Below are positions 55,601 through 63,653 of a stretch of 64,000 nucleotides of DNA, piece after piece (position 1 is the stretch's first letter; every line of letters starts with the position of its first letter). Source of the DNA: Nonomuraea glycinis (GTDB lineage: Bacteria; Actinomycetota; Actinomycetes; Streptosporangiales; Streptosporangiaceae). The stretch spans positions 1 through 64,000 of the forward strand of contig NZ_BMNK01000005.1 in NCBI RefSeq assembly GCF_014646515.1. Direction: 5' to 3'. Below the pieces are notes generated by a model that had not been told where the DNA came from, did no database searches, and saw only the letters and a list, made by a program, of their open reading frames with translations. The translations under genes were made by a program, and so were the position numbers.

Positions 55601-55612
55601 CGAAACGTTTCG
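55601..55612. promoter_or_regulatory. LacI/GalR-type operator
   Basis: CGAAACGTTTCG is a perfect 12-bp palindrome with the central CG typical of LacI-family sites. It lies 37 bases upstream of the lacI start. Confidence 0.8.
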
Positions 55613-55676
55613 CAAAGCTAAGGGCCGATTTATGCAGATGTCAATGGGGGGTTATGGGATGTCCTAAACGACCTTG

Positions 55677-56333
55677 CTACGGCTCGACCAGGCCCGCCCG
55701 GATGGCGTAGCGGGTCAGCTCCAGGCGGTCCCGCATGCCGAGCTTGCTCAGCACGTTGGCCCGGTGCCGCTCGACGGTCTTGATGCTGATGACCAGCAGG
55801 TCGGCGATCTCTTTGGACGAGTGCCCCTCGGCGATGAGCTTGACGATCTCCTCCTCGCGCGGCGTCAGGATGCTGGCCGGCAGCCCTTCGCCCTGGTCGT
55901 CGCGCTGCAGGTAGTCGCGGATCAGCGCGGTGACGGCCCCCGGGTAGAGAAAGGGCTCGCCGCGCATCGCCGCCCGGCACGCCTCCAGCAGGTCCCGGTC
56001 GGCGACCGACTTGAGCACGTAGCCGCTGGCTCCCGCCTTCAGCGATTCGAACAGGTACTGCTCGTTGTCGTACATCGACAGCATGAGCAGGCGGACCTCC
56101 GGCGCGCGGCGGGAGATCTCGCGGGCGGCCTGGATGCCGGTCATGCGCGGCATGGCGATGTCCAGAATGGCCAGGTCCACGCCCTGGTCGGCCAGCTCGA
56201 CGGCTTCGGCGCCGTTGCCCGCCTCGGCCACCACCGTCAGGTCCGGCTCGGCGTCCAGGATCAGCCGGAGCCCGCGGCGCACCAGGGCGTGGTCGTCGGC
56301 GAGCAGGATGCGGGTAGGTTCCAACCTGATCAT
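55677..56333 (-). CDS. NarL/LuxR-type response regulator
   Basis: The 218-residue protein has a receiver domain with acidic pocket DD in LLADDHALVRRG, the phosphoacceptor aspartate in LAILDIAMPR and the lysine in YVLKSVADRD. A LuxR-type DNA-binding domain (LTPREEEIVKLIAEGHSSKEIA) follows. It overlaps the kinase stop as ATGA and is clearly its partner. Target genes are not evident; the adjacent LacI operon and antiporters are possible by location only. Confidence 0.95.
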   Translation of the reverse strand: MIRLEPTRILLADDHALVRRGLRLILDAEPDLTVVAEAGNGAEAVELADQGVDLAILDIAMPRMTGIQAAREISRRAPEVRLLMLSMYDNEQYLFESLKAGASGYVLKSVADRDLLEACRAAMRGEPFLYPGAVTALIRDYLQRDDQGEGLPASILTPREEEIVKLIAEGHSSKEIADLLVISIKTVERHRANVLSKLGMRDRLELTRYAIRAGLVEP

Positions 56334-57310
56334 TTCCCTTCGGCCCGGACCGGAACGGCCAGGCGCACCGCGGTCCCGCCCTCAGGCGGGTGTTCGATGG
56401 ACAGGCGGGCGCCGATGAGCAGGGCGCGTTCGCGCATGCCCCGGATGCCGGCGCCTTCGTGGATCGGACCGCCCCGGCCGTCGTCGACGATGGACAGCAG
56501 CACGCCGCCCGGCTGTCCGCACAGGGTCAGCTCCGCGCGGGAGGCGTGCGCGTGGCGGCCGATGTTGGTCAGGCCCTCCTGCGCGATGCGATAGAGCACC
56601 AGCTCGGCCTCGCTGCCCAGCGGGGGCAGCCCGGGGTCCAGGCGGCGGACCACCTGCACGCCGCTCATCGAGGCGACCTCGGCGGCCAGCGCGTTCAGCG
56701 CGCTGATCAGGCCCAGATCCTCCAGCACGCCCGGCCGCAGCCGCCGGGCGACCTGCCGGACCTCGTCCAGGCTGGAGCGGACCGTCTCCTGGATGGCGCG
56801 CAGCTCCTCGCACAGCTCGCCCGGCGCCCGGTCGGCGGCCCGCTTCAGCCCGAGCAGCACCACCGTGAGGCTCTGGCCGATCTCGTCGTGCAGCTCGCGG
56901 GCGATGCGCTGCCGCTCACCCTCCTGCGCGGCCAGGGCGTGCGCGCTGGCCGTGGTCCGCTCGGCCTCCAGGCGGTCGAGCATCGCGTTGAACGCGCCGA
57001 TCACGTCGGTGAGGTCGCCGTTGCCCTTGTCGGTCAGCCGGTCGCTGGGCCGCAGCACGTCCACCCGCCGCATGAGCGCGGTGAGCGCCTCCAGCGGGGC
57101 CAGGCTCCTGCGCAGCAGCAGCGTGTTGGCGCCCAGCATCAGCGCCAGCCCGATCGACAGCACCGGGACCTCGGTGAGCAGCACCGGCGAGGACACCGTC
57201 GCGGGTGAGAGCGCCAGCACGAGCGTCCCGATGGTGAACACCAGGCCGTTGATCACGATGACGCGCCTGAACAGGGCCTGCACCGGTGTTCGCTGCCGCT
57301 CGTCGGTCAT
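56330..57310 (-). CDS. Sensor histidine kinase (HisKA_3 class)
   Basis: The product has 326 residues from ATG 57310. Two transmembrane segments (about 19-38 and 45-65) have almost no external loop between them, so the sensor region is probably within the membrane. A HAMP-like linker follows, then HisKA_3 with the phosphohistidine in ARELHDEIGQSL, and an ATPase domain (GLTNIGRHAHAS, DDGRGGP, GIRGMRERA). It forms an operon with the NarL-type regulator. The signal is unknown. Confidence 0.93.
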   Translation of the reverse strand: MTDERQRTPVQALFRRVIVINGLVFTIGTLVLALSPATVSSPVLLTEVPVLSIGLALMLGANTLLLRRSLAPLEALTALMRRVDVLRPSDRLTDKGNGDLTDVIGAFNAMLDRLEAERTTASAHALAAQEGERQRIARELHDEIGQSLTVVLLGLKRAADRAPGELCEELRAIQETVRSSLDEVRQVARRLRPGVLEDLGLISALNALAAEVASMSGVQVVRRLDPGLPPLGSEAELVLYRIAQEGLTNIGRHAHASRAELTLCGQPGGVLLSIVDDGRGGPIHEGAGIRGMRERALLIGARLSIEHPPEGGTAVRLAVPVRAEGK

Positions 57311-57505
57311 GCCTCCACCCTGCCCCCGTACAGGGGCCGGCGTCCATCCGGGCCGGCCACCATCCGCGCGGCGTCCGTGCGCGCTCATCGGGCGCGACCT
57401 ACATGGTGCGCGCGGGGAGAGATGGGTGTCAGACCCGATGGTGGTCAAGTGTCCTGATTGTCGAGGATTGAGGGGCCTGACGTTTCACAAATAAAGGACT
57501 TTGAC

Positions 57506-57592
57506 ATGAGCACACTCTTGATACCACCGCGGCATGTCACATGCGCCACTCGTGCCCAGATCCGGACGGGGCCACCAGGGCGCGACCGATGA
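57506..57592 (+). CDS. 28-codon upstream ORF coupled to the antiporter gene
   Basis: The ORF starts at ATG 57506 behind AAAGGA and ends with TGA 57590-57592, which overlaps the antiporter ATG (57589) as ATGA. The peptide begins MSTLLIPPRHVTCATRA and ends PPGRDR, with ATA and TTG codons that are rare here. It looks like a leader peptide that could control downstream translation. No further evidence of expression exists. Confidence 0.45.
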   Translation: MSTLLIPPRHVTCATRAQIRTGPPGRDR

Positions 57593-58875
57593 GCGGTGTC
57601 CTCGCCCTGACCGTCTTCGTGGTGGCTTTCTTCTTCATCGCCACCGAGAAGATGAACAAGGTCAAGGTGGTGCTCGTCGCCGCCGGAGTGATGGCGGTGT
57701 TCGGGCTGATCCCCGGCGCGGAGGTGTTCTTCTCCGAGCACGAGGGGATCGACTGGAACGTCATCTTCCTGCTGTTCGGCATGATGGTCATCGTCGGGAT
57801 CATCAAACAGACGGGTGTCTTCGACTATCTGGCCATCTGGGCCGCCAAGAAATCGCAGGGCCGGCCGTACCGGCTGATGGTGATGCTGATGGCCATCACC
57901 GGCGTCGCCTCGCCCTTCCTGGACAACGTCACCACCATCATGCTGGTCGCGCCCGTCACCATCATGGTCTGCGCCAGGCTGGCGATCCCCGCCGCGCCGT
58001 ATCTTATCGCCGAGGTCCTCGCCTCCAACATCGGCGGCGCGGCCACCCTCATCGGCGACCCGCCCAACATCATCATCGGCAGCCGCGCGGGGCTGACGTT
58101 CAACGACTTCCTGGTGCACATGGCGCCGATCGTCGTGGTGGTGTTCGTGGTCTTCGTGCTGATGACGCGGGTGATGTTCCGCCGCTCGTTCCACTACAAC
58201 CCGGACCGGGTGGCCGAGGTGATGGCCCTGCAGGAGCGGCGCGCCATCACCGACCCGAAGCTGCTGATCCGCTGCCTGGTCGTGCTCGCCCTGGTCGTCG
58301 TCGGGTTCGGGCTGCACGCCGTCGTGCACGTGGAGCCGTCGATCGTGGCGCTGCTCGGTGCGGGCGTGATGCTGCTGGTGGCCCGCGCGGACGTCAGCGA
58401 GACGCTGCGCGAGGTCGAGTGGCCGACGCTGGTGTTCTTCATGGGCCTGTTCGTGATGGTGGCGGGGCTGGTGCACACCGGCGTCATCGCCACCATCGGC
58501 ACCTGGGCGGTCGGCGCCGTGGGCGACAACTTCTTCGGCGCGGCCACCGCACTGCTGTTCGGCTCCGCCGTGCTCGGTGCCTTCTTCGACAACATCCCGT
58601 ACGTCGCCACCATGGCCCCCATCGTCGAAGGGCTGGTCGCGCAGGCGCCGGACGCCGGCACCGGGCAGGCGCTGTGGTGGGCCTTCGCCCTCGGCGCGGA
58701 CTTCGGCGGCAACGGCACCGCCGTCGCGGCCAGCGCCAACGTGGTGGCCATCGGGATCGCCGCCAGGTCGGGACACCCCATCTCGTTCTGGCAGTTCACC
58801 AAGTACGGGATCCTCGTCACGGTCGTCAGCTCCGTCATGGCCTGGGTCTACGTATGGCTGCGCTACTTTGCGTGA
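57589..58875 (+). CDS. ArsB/NhaD-family ion transporter
   Basis: The product has 428 residues from ATG 57589; an ATG at 57541 would add a hydrophilic stretch and lacks a ribosome site. About ten hydrophobic segments are present. The ion-transporter family signatures are SPFLDNVTTIMLVAPVTIM, SNIGGAATLIGDPPNIIIG and, in the second half, DNIPYVATMAPIVEG and GADFGGNGTAVAASANV. Members export arsenite or exchange Na+ and H+. With no ars genes nearby, a sodium/proton role is more likely. It is followed after 12 bases by a second antiporter gene. Confidence 0.85.
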   Translation: MSGVLALTVFVVAFFFIATEKMNKVKVVLVAAGVMAVFGLIPGAEVFFSEHEGIDWNVIFLLFGMMVIVGIIKQTGVFDYLAIWAAKKSQGRPYRLMVMLMAITGVASPFLDNVTTIMLVAPVTIMVCARLAIPAAPYLIAEVLASNIGGAATLIGDPPNIIIGSRAGLTFNDFLVHMAPIVVVVFVVFVLMTRVMFRRSFHYNPDRVAEVMALQERRAITDPKLLIRCLVVLALVVVGFGLHAVVHVEPSIVALLGAGVMLLVARADVSETLREVEWPTLVFFMGLFVMVAGLVHTGVIATIGTWAVGAVGDNFFGAATALLFGSAVLGAFFDNIPYVATMAPIVEGLVAQAPDAGTGQALWWAFALGADFGGNGTAVAASANVVAIGIAARSGHPISFWQFTKYGILVTVVSSVMAWVYVWLRYFA

Positions 58876-58887
58876 GCACGGGGAGGG

Positions 58888-60597
58888 GTGGTGACGGTGA
58901 CGTTGCCGCAGCTGTACGTGATCCTGCTCGCGGGAGGGCTGGTGCTGCTGGCCAGCATCGCCGCCGCACGTACCGCCAGCAGGCTGGGTCTGCCCAGCCT
59001 GCTGCTGTTCCTCGCCGTCGGCATGCTGGTCGGCGAGGACGTGCTGGGCCTCGACTTCGACGACGCCCAGCTCGCCCAGACGCTCGGCACCTGCGCGCTG
59101 GCCCTCATCCTGATCGAGGGCGGGCTCAGCACCCGCTGGAGTGACCTGCGCAGACTGCTGGCCCCCTCGGCGCTGCTGGCCACCGCCGGGGTGGCGGTCA
59201 GCGTCCTGGTCACCGCCGCCGGCGCGCACCTGCTGCTCGGCATGGACTGGCAGCTCGCCCTGCTCCTCGGGGCGATCGTGTCCTCCACCGACGCGGCCGC
59301 GGTCTTCGCGGTCCTGCGATCGTTGCCGCTGCCCCGGAAACTGGCCGGGATGGTGGAGGCCGAGTCCGGGTTCAACGACGCGCCCACCGTCATCCTGGTG
59401 CTGGTCTTCAGCAGTGTCGGCGGCGTGCCCGACCTGCCCACGATCGGTGGGCAGGTGATCTACCAGGTCGTCGTCGGCGCGGCCGTCGGACTGCTGGTGG
59501 GATGGGCGGGGGTGGCCGCGCTGCGCTACGTCGCGCTGCCCGCCAGCGGCCTGTATCCGCTGGCCACGCTCGGCCTGGGCGTCATCGCGTTCGCCGCGGC
59601 CGGGGCGGCGAACGCCTCCGGATTCATGGCCGCCTACCTGTCCGGGATCATCCTCGGCAACGCGGTGCTGCCGCACCGCGCGGCCACCAGGTCCTTCGCC
59701 GAGGGCGCCGGCTGGCTGGCGCAGATCGGCCTGTTCGTCATGCTCGGCCTGCTCGTCGACCCCAGCGAGCTGCCCGGCGCGCTGCTGCCCGCGCTGCTCA
59801 TCGGCGCGGTCCTGCTGCTCCTGGCCCGGCCCGCCTCGGTGCTCGCCTGCCTGGTCCCGTTCCGCGTCCCCTGGCGGCACCAGGCGTTCATCTCCTGGGC
59901 CGGGCTGCGCGGCGCGGTGCCGATCGTATTGGCGACCTTCCCGATCGTGGCGGGCGTGCCGGGCAGCGACCACCTGCTGAACATCGTGTTCGTCCTGGTC
60001 GTCGTCTTCACCCTGATCCAGGGACCGCTCCTGCCGCCGATCTCCCGCGCGCTCGGCGTCATCCAGCCCGACCAGGCCCGGGAGGTGGACATCGAGTCCG
60101 CGCCGCTGGACGTGCTGGACGCCGAGCTGCTCACCCTGACCATCCCGGCCGGCTCCCGCCTGCACGGGGTGGAGGTGGCCGAGCTGCGGCTGCCCACGCC
60201 CGCCGTGATCAGCCTGGTCATCCGCGACCGGGCCACGTTCGTGCCCACCCTGGAGACCGGGCTGCGGGAGGGGGACACCCTGCTGATCGTGGCCACCGGC
60301 GCCACCCGCGAGGCGGCCGAGCGCCGCCTGCGGGCGGTGGGCCGCCGGGGCCGCCTGGCCCGCTGGTACGGCGAGCAGGGCGGCCCCGACCCCGCCCCCG
60401 GACGCCTATCCGGCCGTGCCGAGCTCGCCGACCTGCCGGCCACGGCCCAGCAGCAGGGTGCCCAGCCAGAGCAGCGCCATCCCGAGGGCCACCAGCACCG
60501 AGCTCCGCCCGTCGGTGAGCGTCGCCCCCGCCAGCAGCACTACGCCGGACACCGCGACGGCGGCGCTCACTGGGGTGACCCGGCGCAGCACGGCTAG
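58888..60597 (+). CDS. CPA1-type potassium/proton antiporter with RCK_C domain
   Basis: This is a 569-residue protein from GTG 58888 with GGGAGGGG close upstream. About twelve membrane segments contain SSTDAAAVFAVLR, ESGFNDAPTVIL and WAGLRGAVPIVLATFP, the cation:proton antiporter core. Residues about 405-490 form a TrkA-C (RCK_C) domain (LLTLTIPAGSRLHGVEVAELRLP). The last 64 residues are glutamine/histidine/arginine-rich, unlike the family, and are read antisense to the next gene over 192 bases. An ancestral stop near 60400 may have been lost. It probably controls cytoplasmic K+ and pH. Confidence 0.88.
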   Translation: MVTVTLPQLYVILLAGGLVLLASIAAARTASRLGLPSLLLFLAVGMLVGEDVLGLDFDDAQLAQTLGTCALALILIEGGLSTRWSDLRRLLAPSALLATAGVAVSVLVTAAGAHLLLGMDWQLALLLGAIVSSTDAAAVFAVLRSLPLPRKLAGMVEAESGFNDAPTVILVLVFSSVGGVPDLPTIGGQVIYQVVVGAAVGLLVGWAGVAALRYVALPASGLYPLATLGLGVIAFAAAGAANASGFMAAYLSGIILGNAVLPHRAATRSFAEGAGWLAQIGLFVMLGLLVDPSELPGALLPALLIGAVLLLLARPASVLACLVPFRVPWRHQAFISWAGLRGAVPIVLATFPIVAGVPGSDHLLNIVFVLVVVFTLIQGPLLPPISRALGVIQPDQAREVDIESAPLDVLDAELLTLTIPAGSRLHGVEVAELRLPTPAVISLVIRDRATFVPTLETGLREGDTLLIVATGATREAAERRLRAVGRRGRLARWYGEQGGPDPAPGRLSGRAELADLPATAQQQGAQPEQRHPEGHQHRAPPVGERRPRQQHYAGHRDGGAHWGDPAQHG

Positions 60598-61029
60598 GGT
60601 GACGGCCAGCACCGGCAGCGCGAGGAAGAACAACTGCGCGCCGGCCCCATAGACCAGCGGGTCCACCCCCGGGTAGGCCCGCACCTGGTCGAACAGCGCC
60701 CGCATGGCCGCGGCGTCGGCCGAGGTGAACCCGGCGACCAGGTCGATCACCAGCTGGGCGACGTTGGCCGCCACGCTGACCAGCGCCACCCCGGACGCGA
60801 TCTCCACCAGCGTCCGCCGCCCGCCGGTCACCGGGGCGGCCATCCGCCGCAGCGCCAGCGTCATGACCGCGAAGAACAGGAAGCCGGTCAGCCAGACCGC
60901 GTGCGCGGCCGTCCACCACGGGCCGGGCACCGCGGCACCGCCGAGGGGAAGCATGAGGAGCCACCCGCCCAGGAACGCGGCCGGCCCAGCAGTGAAAGAG
61001 ACGCGCGCCAGGCGGCTTTCAGGATTCAT
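60406..61029 (-). CDS. Six-helix membrane protein of unknown function
   Basis: The product has 207 residues from ATG 61029. Hydrophobic segments are near residues 13-33, 40-60, 75-97, 127-146, 152-168 and 178-193. The layout resembles small DUF998-like membrane proteins, but I cannot assign a family. It overlaps the 3' end of the antiporter gene by 192 bases. Its codon usage fits the genome, so it is the more credible of the two readings over that stretch. It lies 79 bases downstream of iclR on the same strand. Confidence 0.75.
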   Translation of the reverse strand: MNPESRLARVSFTAGPAAFLGGWLLMLPLGGAAVPGPWWTAAHAVWLTGFLFFAVMTLALRRMAAPVTGGRRTLVEIASGVALVSVAANVAQLVIDLVAGFTSADAAAMRALFDQVRAYPGVDPLVYGAGAQLFFLALPVLAVTLAVLRRVTPVSAAVAVSGVVLLAGATLTDGRSSVLVALGMALLWLGTLLLGRGRQVGELGTAG

Positions 61030-61108
61030 ACCGCCACCCTGCCCGTCCGCCCGGCCAGGTCGTATCGGTGATCGCCCTGAGCTTTCCCCGATCCACCCGC
61101 AGGAGACG

Positions 61109-61906
61109 TCAGAGCTCGGCGCCGGTGGGCCTGGGCAACCGCCCCAGGCCGGCGGAGAGCTCGCGCGCCGTCTCGGCGATCACCCGGCCCATCGCGTGCG
61201 CGTGGGTCACGTCCGCCAGGCGGGTGATCGAGACACTGATCGCCCCCGTGATCAGCCCCCGGTGGTCCCAGACCGGCGCCGACACCGCCGCCGGGCTGTC
61301 GTCCAGCTCGACGTCGCTGACCACGTACCCGAAGGAGCGCGCGTGGCCGAGATCGGTCATCCACCGCTCCTCGTCGCTGACGGCGGAGTCCAGCCCGGCG
61401 GGCAGGGGCGCCCGCAGGAGTTCGCGCACCTGCGCCGGCGCCCAGTCCGCGAGCAGCGACCGGCCCGCCGCCGCCATGGTCACCGGCACCGAGACGCCCT
61501 CCCAGATGCGGTGGTACGCGCGCGAGGAGGGGATCGACACCAGGGTGAGCACCTGGTCGCCGCGGAGCACGCACAGGTGGGCGTCCTCGTTGAAGGTGGC
61601 CGCCAGCCGGCGCAGGAACGGCGCGGACACCTGGACGAGCCTGGCCTGCTGGGTCCGGGATGCCAGCGCGAACAGCCGCCAGCCCAGGTGGTAGCGCCGG
61701 GTCAGCGGATCGCGCTCCACCATGCCCTCGGCCTCCAGCGCGCGCAGCGCCCTGGACACCTGGCTCTTCTCCCTGCCCAGTCGCTGGGCGATCCAGCTCA
61801 CGCCGAACCCGTCGGTGTCGAGACCATCGCCGTGACCTGCGAGGACTTCAAGGATCTCCAGATCCCGGCGGAGGCCGGCGGAGGACACCGCAAGCTTCTC
61901 GTCCAT
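61109..61906 (-). CDS. IclR-family transcriptional regulator
   Basis: The product has 265 residues from ATG 61906. The N-terminal winged helix-turn-helix (VSWIAQRLGREKSQVSRALRALE) and the C-terminal effector-binding domain (APFLRRLAATFNEDAHLCVL, AAGRSLLADW, SVSITRLADVT) are both present. It is divergent from the ABC transporter genes with two matching operator-like sequences in between, so it probably controls that transporter and itself. Confidence 0.93.
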   Translation of the reverse strand: MDEKLAVSSAGLRRDLEILEVLAGHGDGLDTDGFGVSWIAQRLGREKSQVSRALRALEAEGMVERDPLTRRYHLGWRLFALASRTQQARLVQVSAPFLRRLAATFNEDAHLCVLRGDQVLTLVSIPSSRAYHRIWEGVSVPVTMAAAGRSLLADWAPAQVRELLRAPLPAGLDSAVSDEERWMTDLGHARSFGYVVSDVELDDSPAAVSAPVWDHRGLITGAISVSITRLADVTHAHAMGRVIAETARELSAGLGRLPRPTGAEL

Positions 61907-61930
61907 TCACATCCGTTCATAACAAGTGCG

Positions 61931-61967
61931 TTGCGCTAGTTGCAACAGATTTTGCGATGACCGCAAC
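61931..61967. promoter_or_regulatory. Two IclR-type operators, 21 bp apart
   Basis: TTGCG-N6-GCAAC occurs at 61931-61946 and at 61952-61967. The 21-base spacing puts both copies on the same face of the helix. They lie between the divergent iclR and permease starts. Confidence 0.68.
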
Positions 61968-62017
61968 AAGTCATACGTTTACAAGCCCAAGCAAGCGTAA
62001 GCGAAGGCGGTAACTTT

Positions 62018-62671
62018 ATGACTTTCAGCGAGTACGTGGTCTCCCGCTGGGACACCCTCTCGCTGGCCGCCGTCGAACACGCCCTCGTGGTCGCCCTCGC
62101 GATCGCCATCGCCACGGCCGTCGGCGTGGGGGTCGGACTCCTCACCTATGAGCGGCCCAAGGCGCGGGGCGCCTCCCTGACAGTGTCCGCCGGAATCCTC
62201 ACCATCCCCTCCCTGGCCCTGCTCACCCTGCTCATCCCGATCACCGGGCTCGGCTGGGGATCCACCCTGATAGCGCTCACCGCGTACGCGTTCCTGCCGA
62301 TCATCAGGAACACCGTCACCGGGCTGAGCGGCGTGGACGCCGCCACCGTGGAGGCGGGGCGCGGGATGGGCATGGGCGCCGTCCGCCTGCTGCTGCGGCT
62401 GAGACTGCCGCTGGCCTGGCCGCTGATCCTGACAGGCGTGCGCATCTCCGCGCAGATGCTGATCGGCATCGCGGCCATCGCCGCCTACGTCGACGGGCCT
62501 GGCCTCGGCAGCCAGATCTTCGAGGGGCTCTCCCGGCTCGGCTCCGTCAACTCGCTCAACGCCACGCTCGCGGGCACGCTCGGCATCGTGATCATCGCGG
62601 TGCTGTTCGACGCGTTCTTCTCCGCCGTCCGCCATCTGACCACGCCCAGGGGGCTTCGTGTTCGACCGTGA
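62018..62671 (+). CDS. Quaternary-amine ABC transporter permease (OpuCB/ProW type)
   Basis: The product has 217 residues from ATG 62018, with AAGGCGG upstream. Five to six hydrophobic segments are present. The EAA-type loop reads VEAGRGMGMGAVRLLLRLRLPLA, with the preceding PIIRNTVTGL, characteristic of glycine betaine/choline/carnitine permeases. The 3' end overlaps the ATPase start by 14 bases. Confidence 0.92.
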   Translation: MTFSEYVVSRWDTLSLAAVEHALVVALAIAIATAVGVGVGLLTYERPKARGASLTVSAGILTIPSLALLTLLIPITGLGWGSTLIALTAYAFLPIIRNTVTGLSGVDAATVEAGRGMGMGAVRLLLRLRLPLAWPLILTGVRISAQMLIGIAAIAAYVDGPGLGSQIFEGLSRLGSVNSLNATLAGTLGIVIIAVLFDAFFSAVRHLTTPRGLRVRP

Positions 62672-63653
62672 TCCCGAAGGCGTCCGCATCGAGTTGCGGG
62701 CGCTGACCAAGCACTACCCGGGTCAGCCCGCCCCAGCGGTCGACAACGTCAACCTCGTCATCCCCGCCGGCGAGCTCGTCGTCTTCGTCGGCCCGTCGGG
62801 CTGCGGCAAGACCACCACGATGAAGATGATCAACCGCCTCGTGGAGCCCACGTCGGGCGAGATCCGCATCGGCGGCCAGGACGTCCTCAGCCTGCACCCC
62901 GACGAGCTGCGCAGGCACATCGGCTACGCCATCCAGCAGGTCGGCCTGTTCCCGCACCAGACCGTGGGGCAGAACATCGCGCTCGTCCCCAAGCTGCTCG
63001 GCTGGCCGGCCGACCGGATCGCCGCGCGGGTGGAAGAGCTGCTCGCGCTGGTGCACCTGGACCCGGCGATGTTCCGGGACCGCTACCCCCGCCAGCTCTC
63101 CGGCGGCCAGCAGCAGCGGGTGGGCGTCGCCAGAGCGCTCGCCGCCGACCCGCCGGTGATGCTGATGGACGAGCCGTTCGGCGCCACCGACCCCATCACC
63201 CGCGAGCACCTGCAGAACGAGTTCGTCAAACTGCAGAAACAGCTGCGCAAGACGATCATCTTCGTCACGCACGACTTCGAGGAGGCCATCAAGCTCGGCG
63301 ACCGCATCGCCGTGCTGAAGGACCGCTCGCACATCGCGCAGTACGACACGCCCGCCAACATCCTGGCCAACCCGGCCGACGACTACGTGGCCGGCTTCAT
63401 CGGCCAGGACGCCACCCTCAAGCGGCTCGCGCTGCTCCGGGTGGCGGACGTACCCCAGGAGGAGGCGCGGCCCGGCCGCGAGCTGCCGCGGATCGCGGCG
63501 GACGCCACCCTGCGTGAGGCGCTGGACCTGATGGTCGCGCACGGCACCGACCGGTGCGGCACGCCGTCCGGCGTGCTCACCTACGCCACGCTCTGTGCCG
63601 CCGTGGGATCCTCAGCCGTCGCACGGGAGGAAGTGGTCGCCGGTGACCGCTGA
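62658..63653 (+). CDS. Quaternary-amine ABC transporter ATPase (OpuCA/ProV type)
   Basis: The product has 331 residues from GTG 62658. Walker A ([11 protein letters not shown]), signature ([16 protein letters not shown]) and Walker B ([13 protein letters not shown]) are complete. The C-terminal part keeps only a single CBS-like stretch ([17 protein letters not shown]), shorter than the usual pair that senses ionic strength. Control by osmolarity may therefore be weak, and the transporter may serve nutrient uptake. It overlaps the second permease start by 11 bases. Confidence 0.93.
   Translation: MFDRDPEGVRIELRALTKHYPGQPAPAVDNVNLVIPAGELVVFVGPSGCGKTTTMKMINRLVEPTSGEIRIGGQDVLSLHPDELRRHIGYAIQQVGLFPHQTVGQNIALVPKLLGWPADRIAARVEELLALVHLDPAMFRDRYPRQLSGGQQQRVGVARALAADPPVMLMDEPFGATDPITREHLQNEFVKLQKQLRKTIIFVTHDFEEAIKLGDRIAVLKDRSHIAQYDTPANILANPADDYVAGFIGQDATLKRLALLRVADVPQEEARPGRELPRIAADATLREALDLMVAHGTDRCGTPSGVLTYATLCAAVGSSAVAREEVVAGDR

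Noticed and set aside
57445-60165. 906-codon open frame on the minus strand opposite the antiporters
   Set aside because: It is rich in D, H, Q, G and R, the usual antisense product of membrane-protein genes in GC-rich DNA. It overlaps two well-supported genes and has no recognisable domain.
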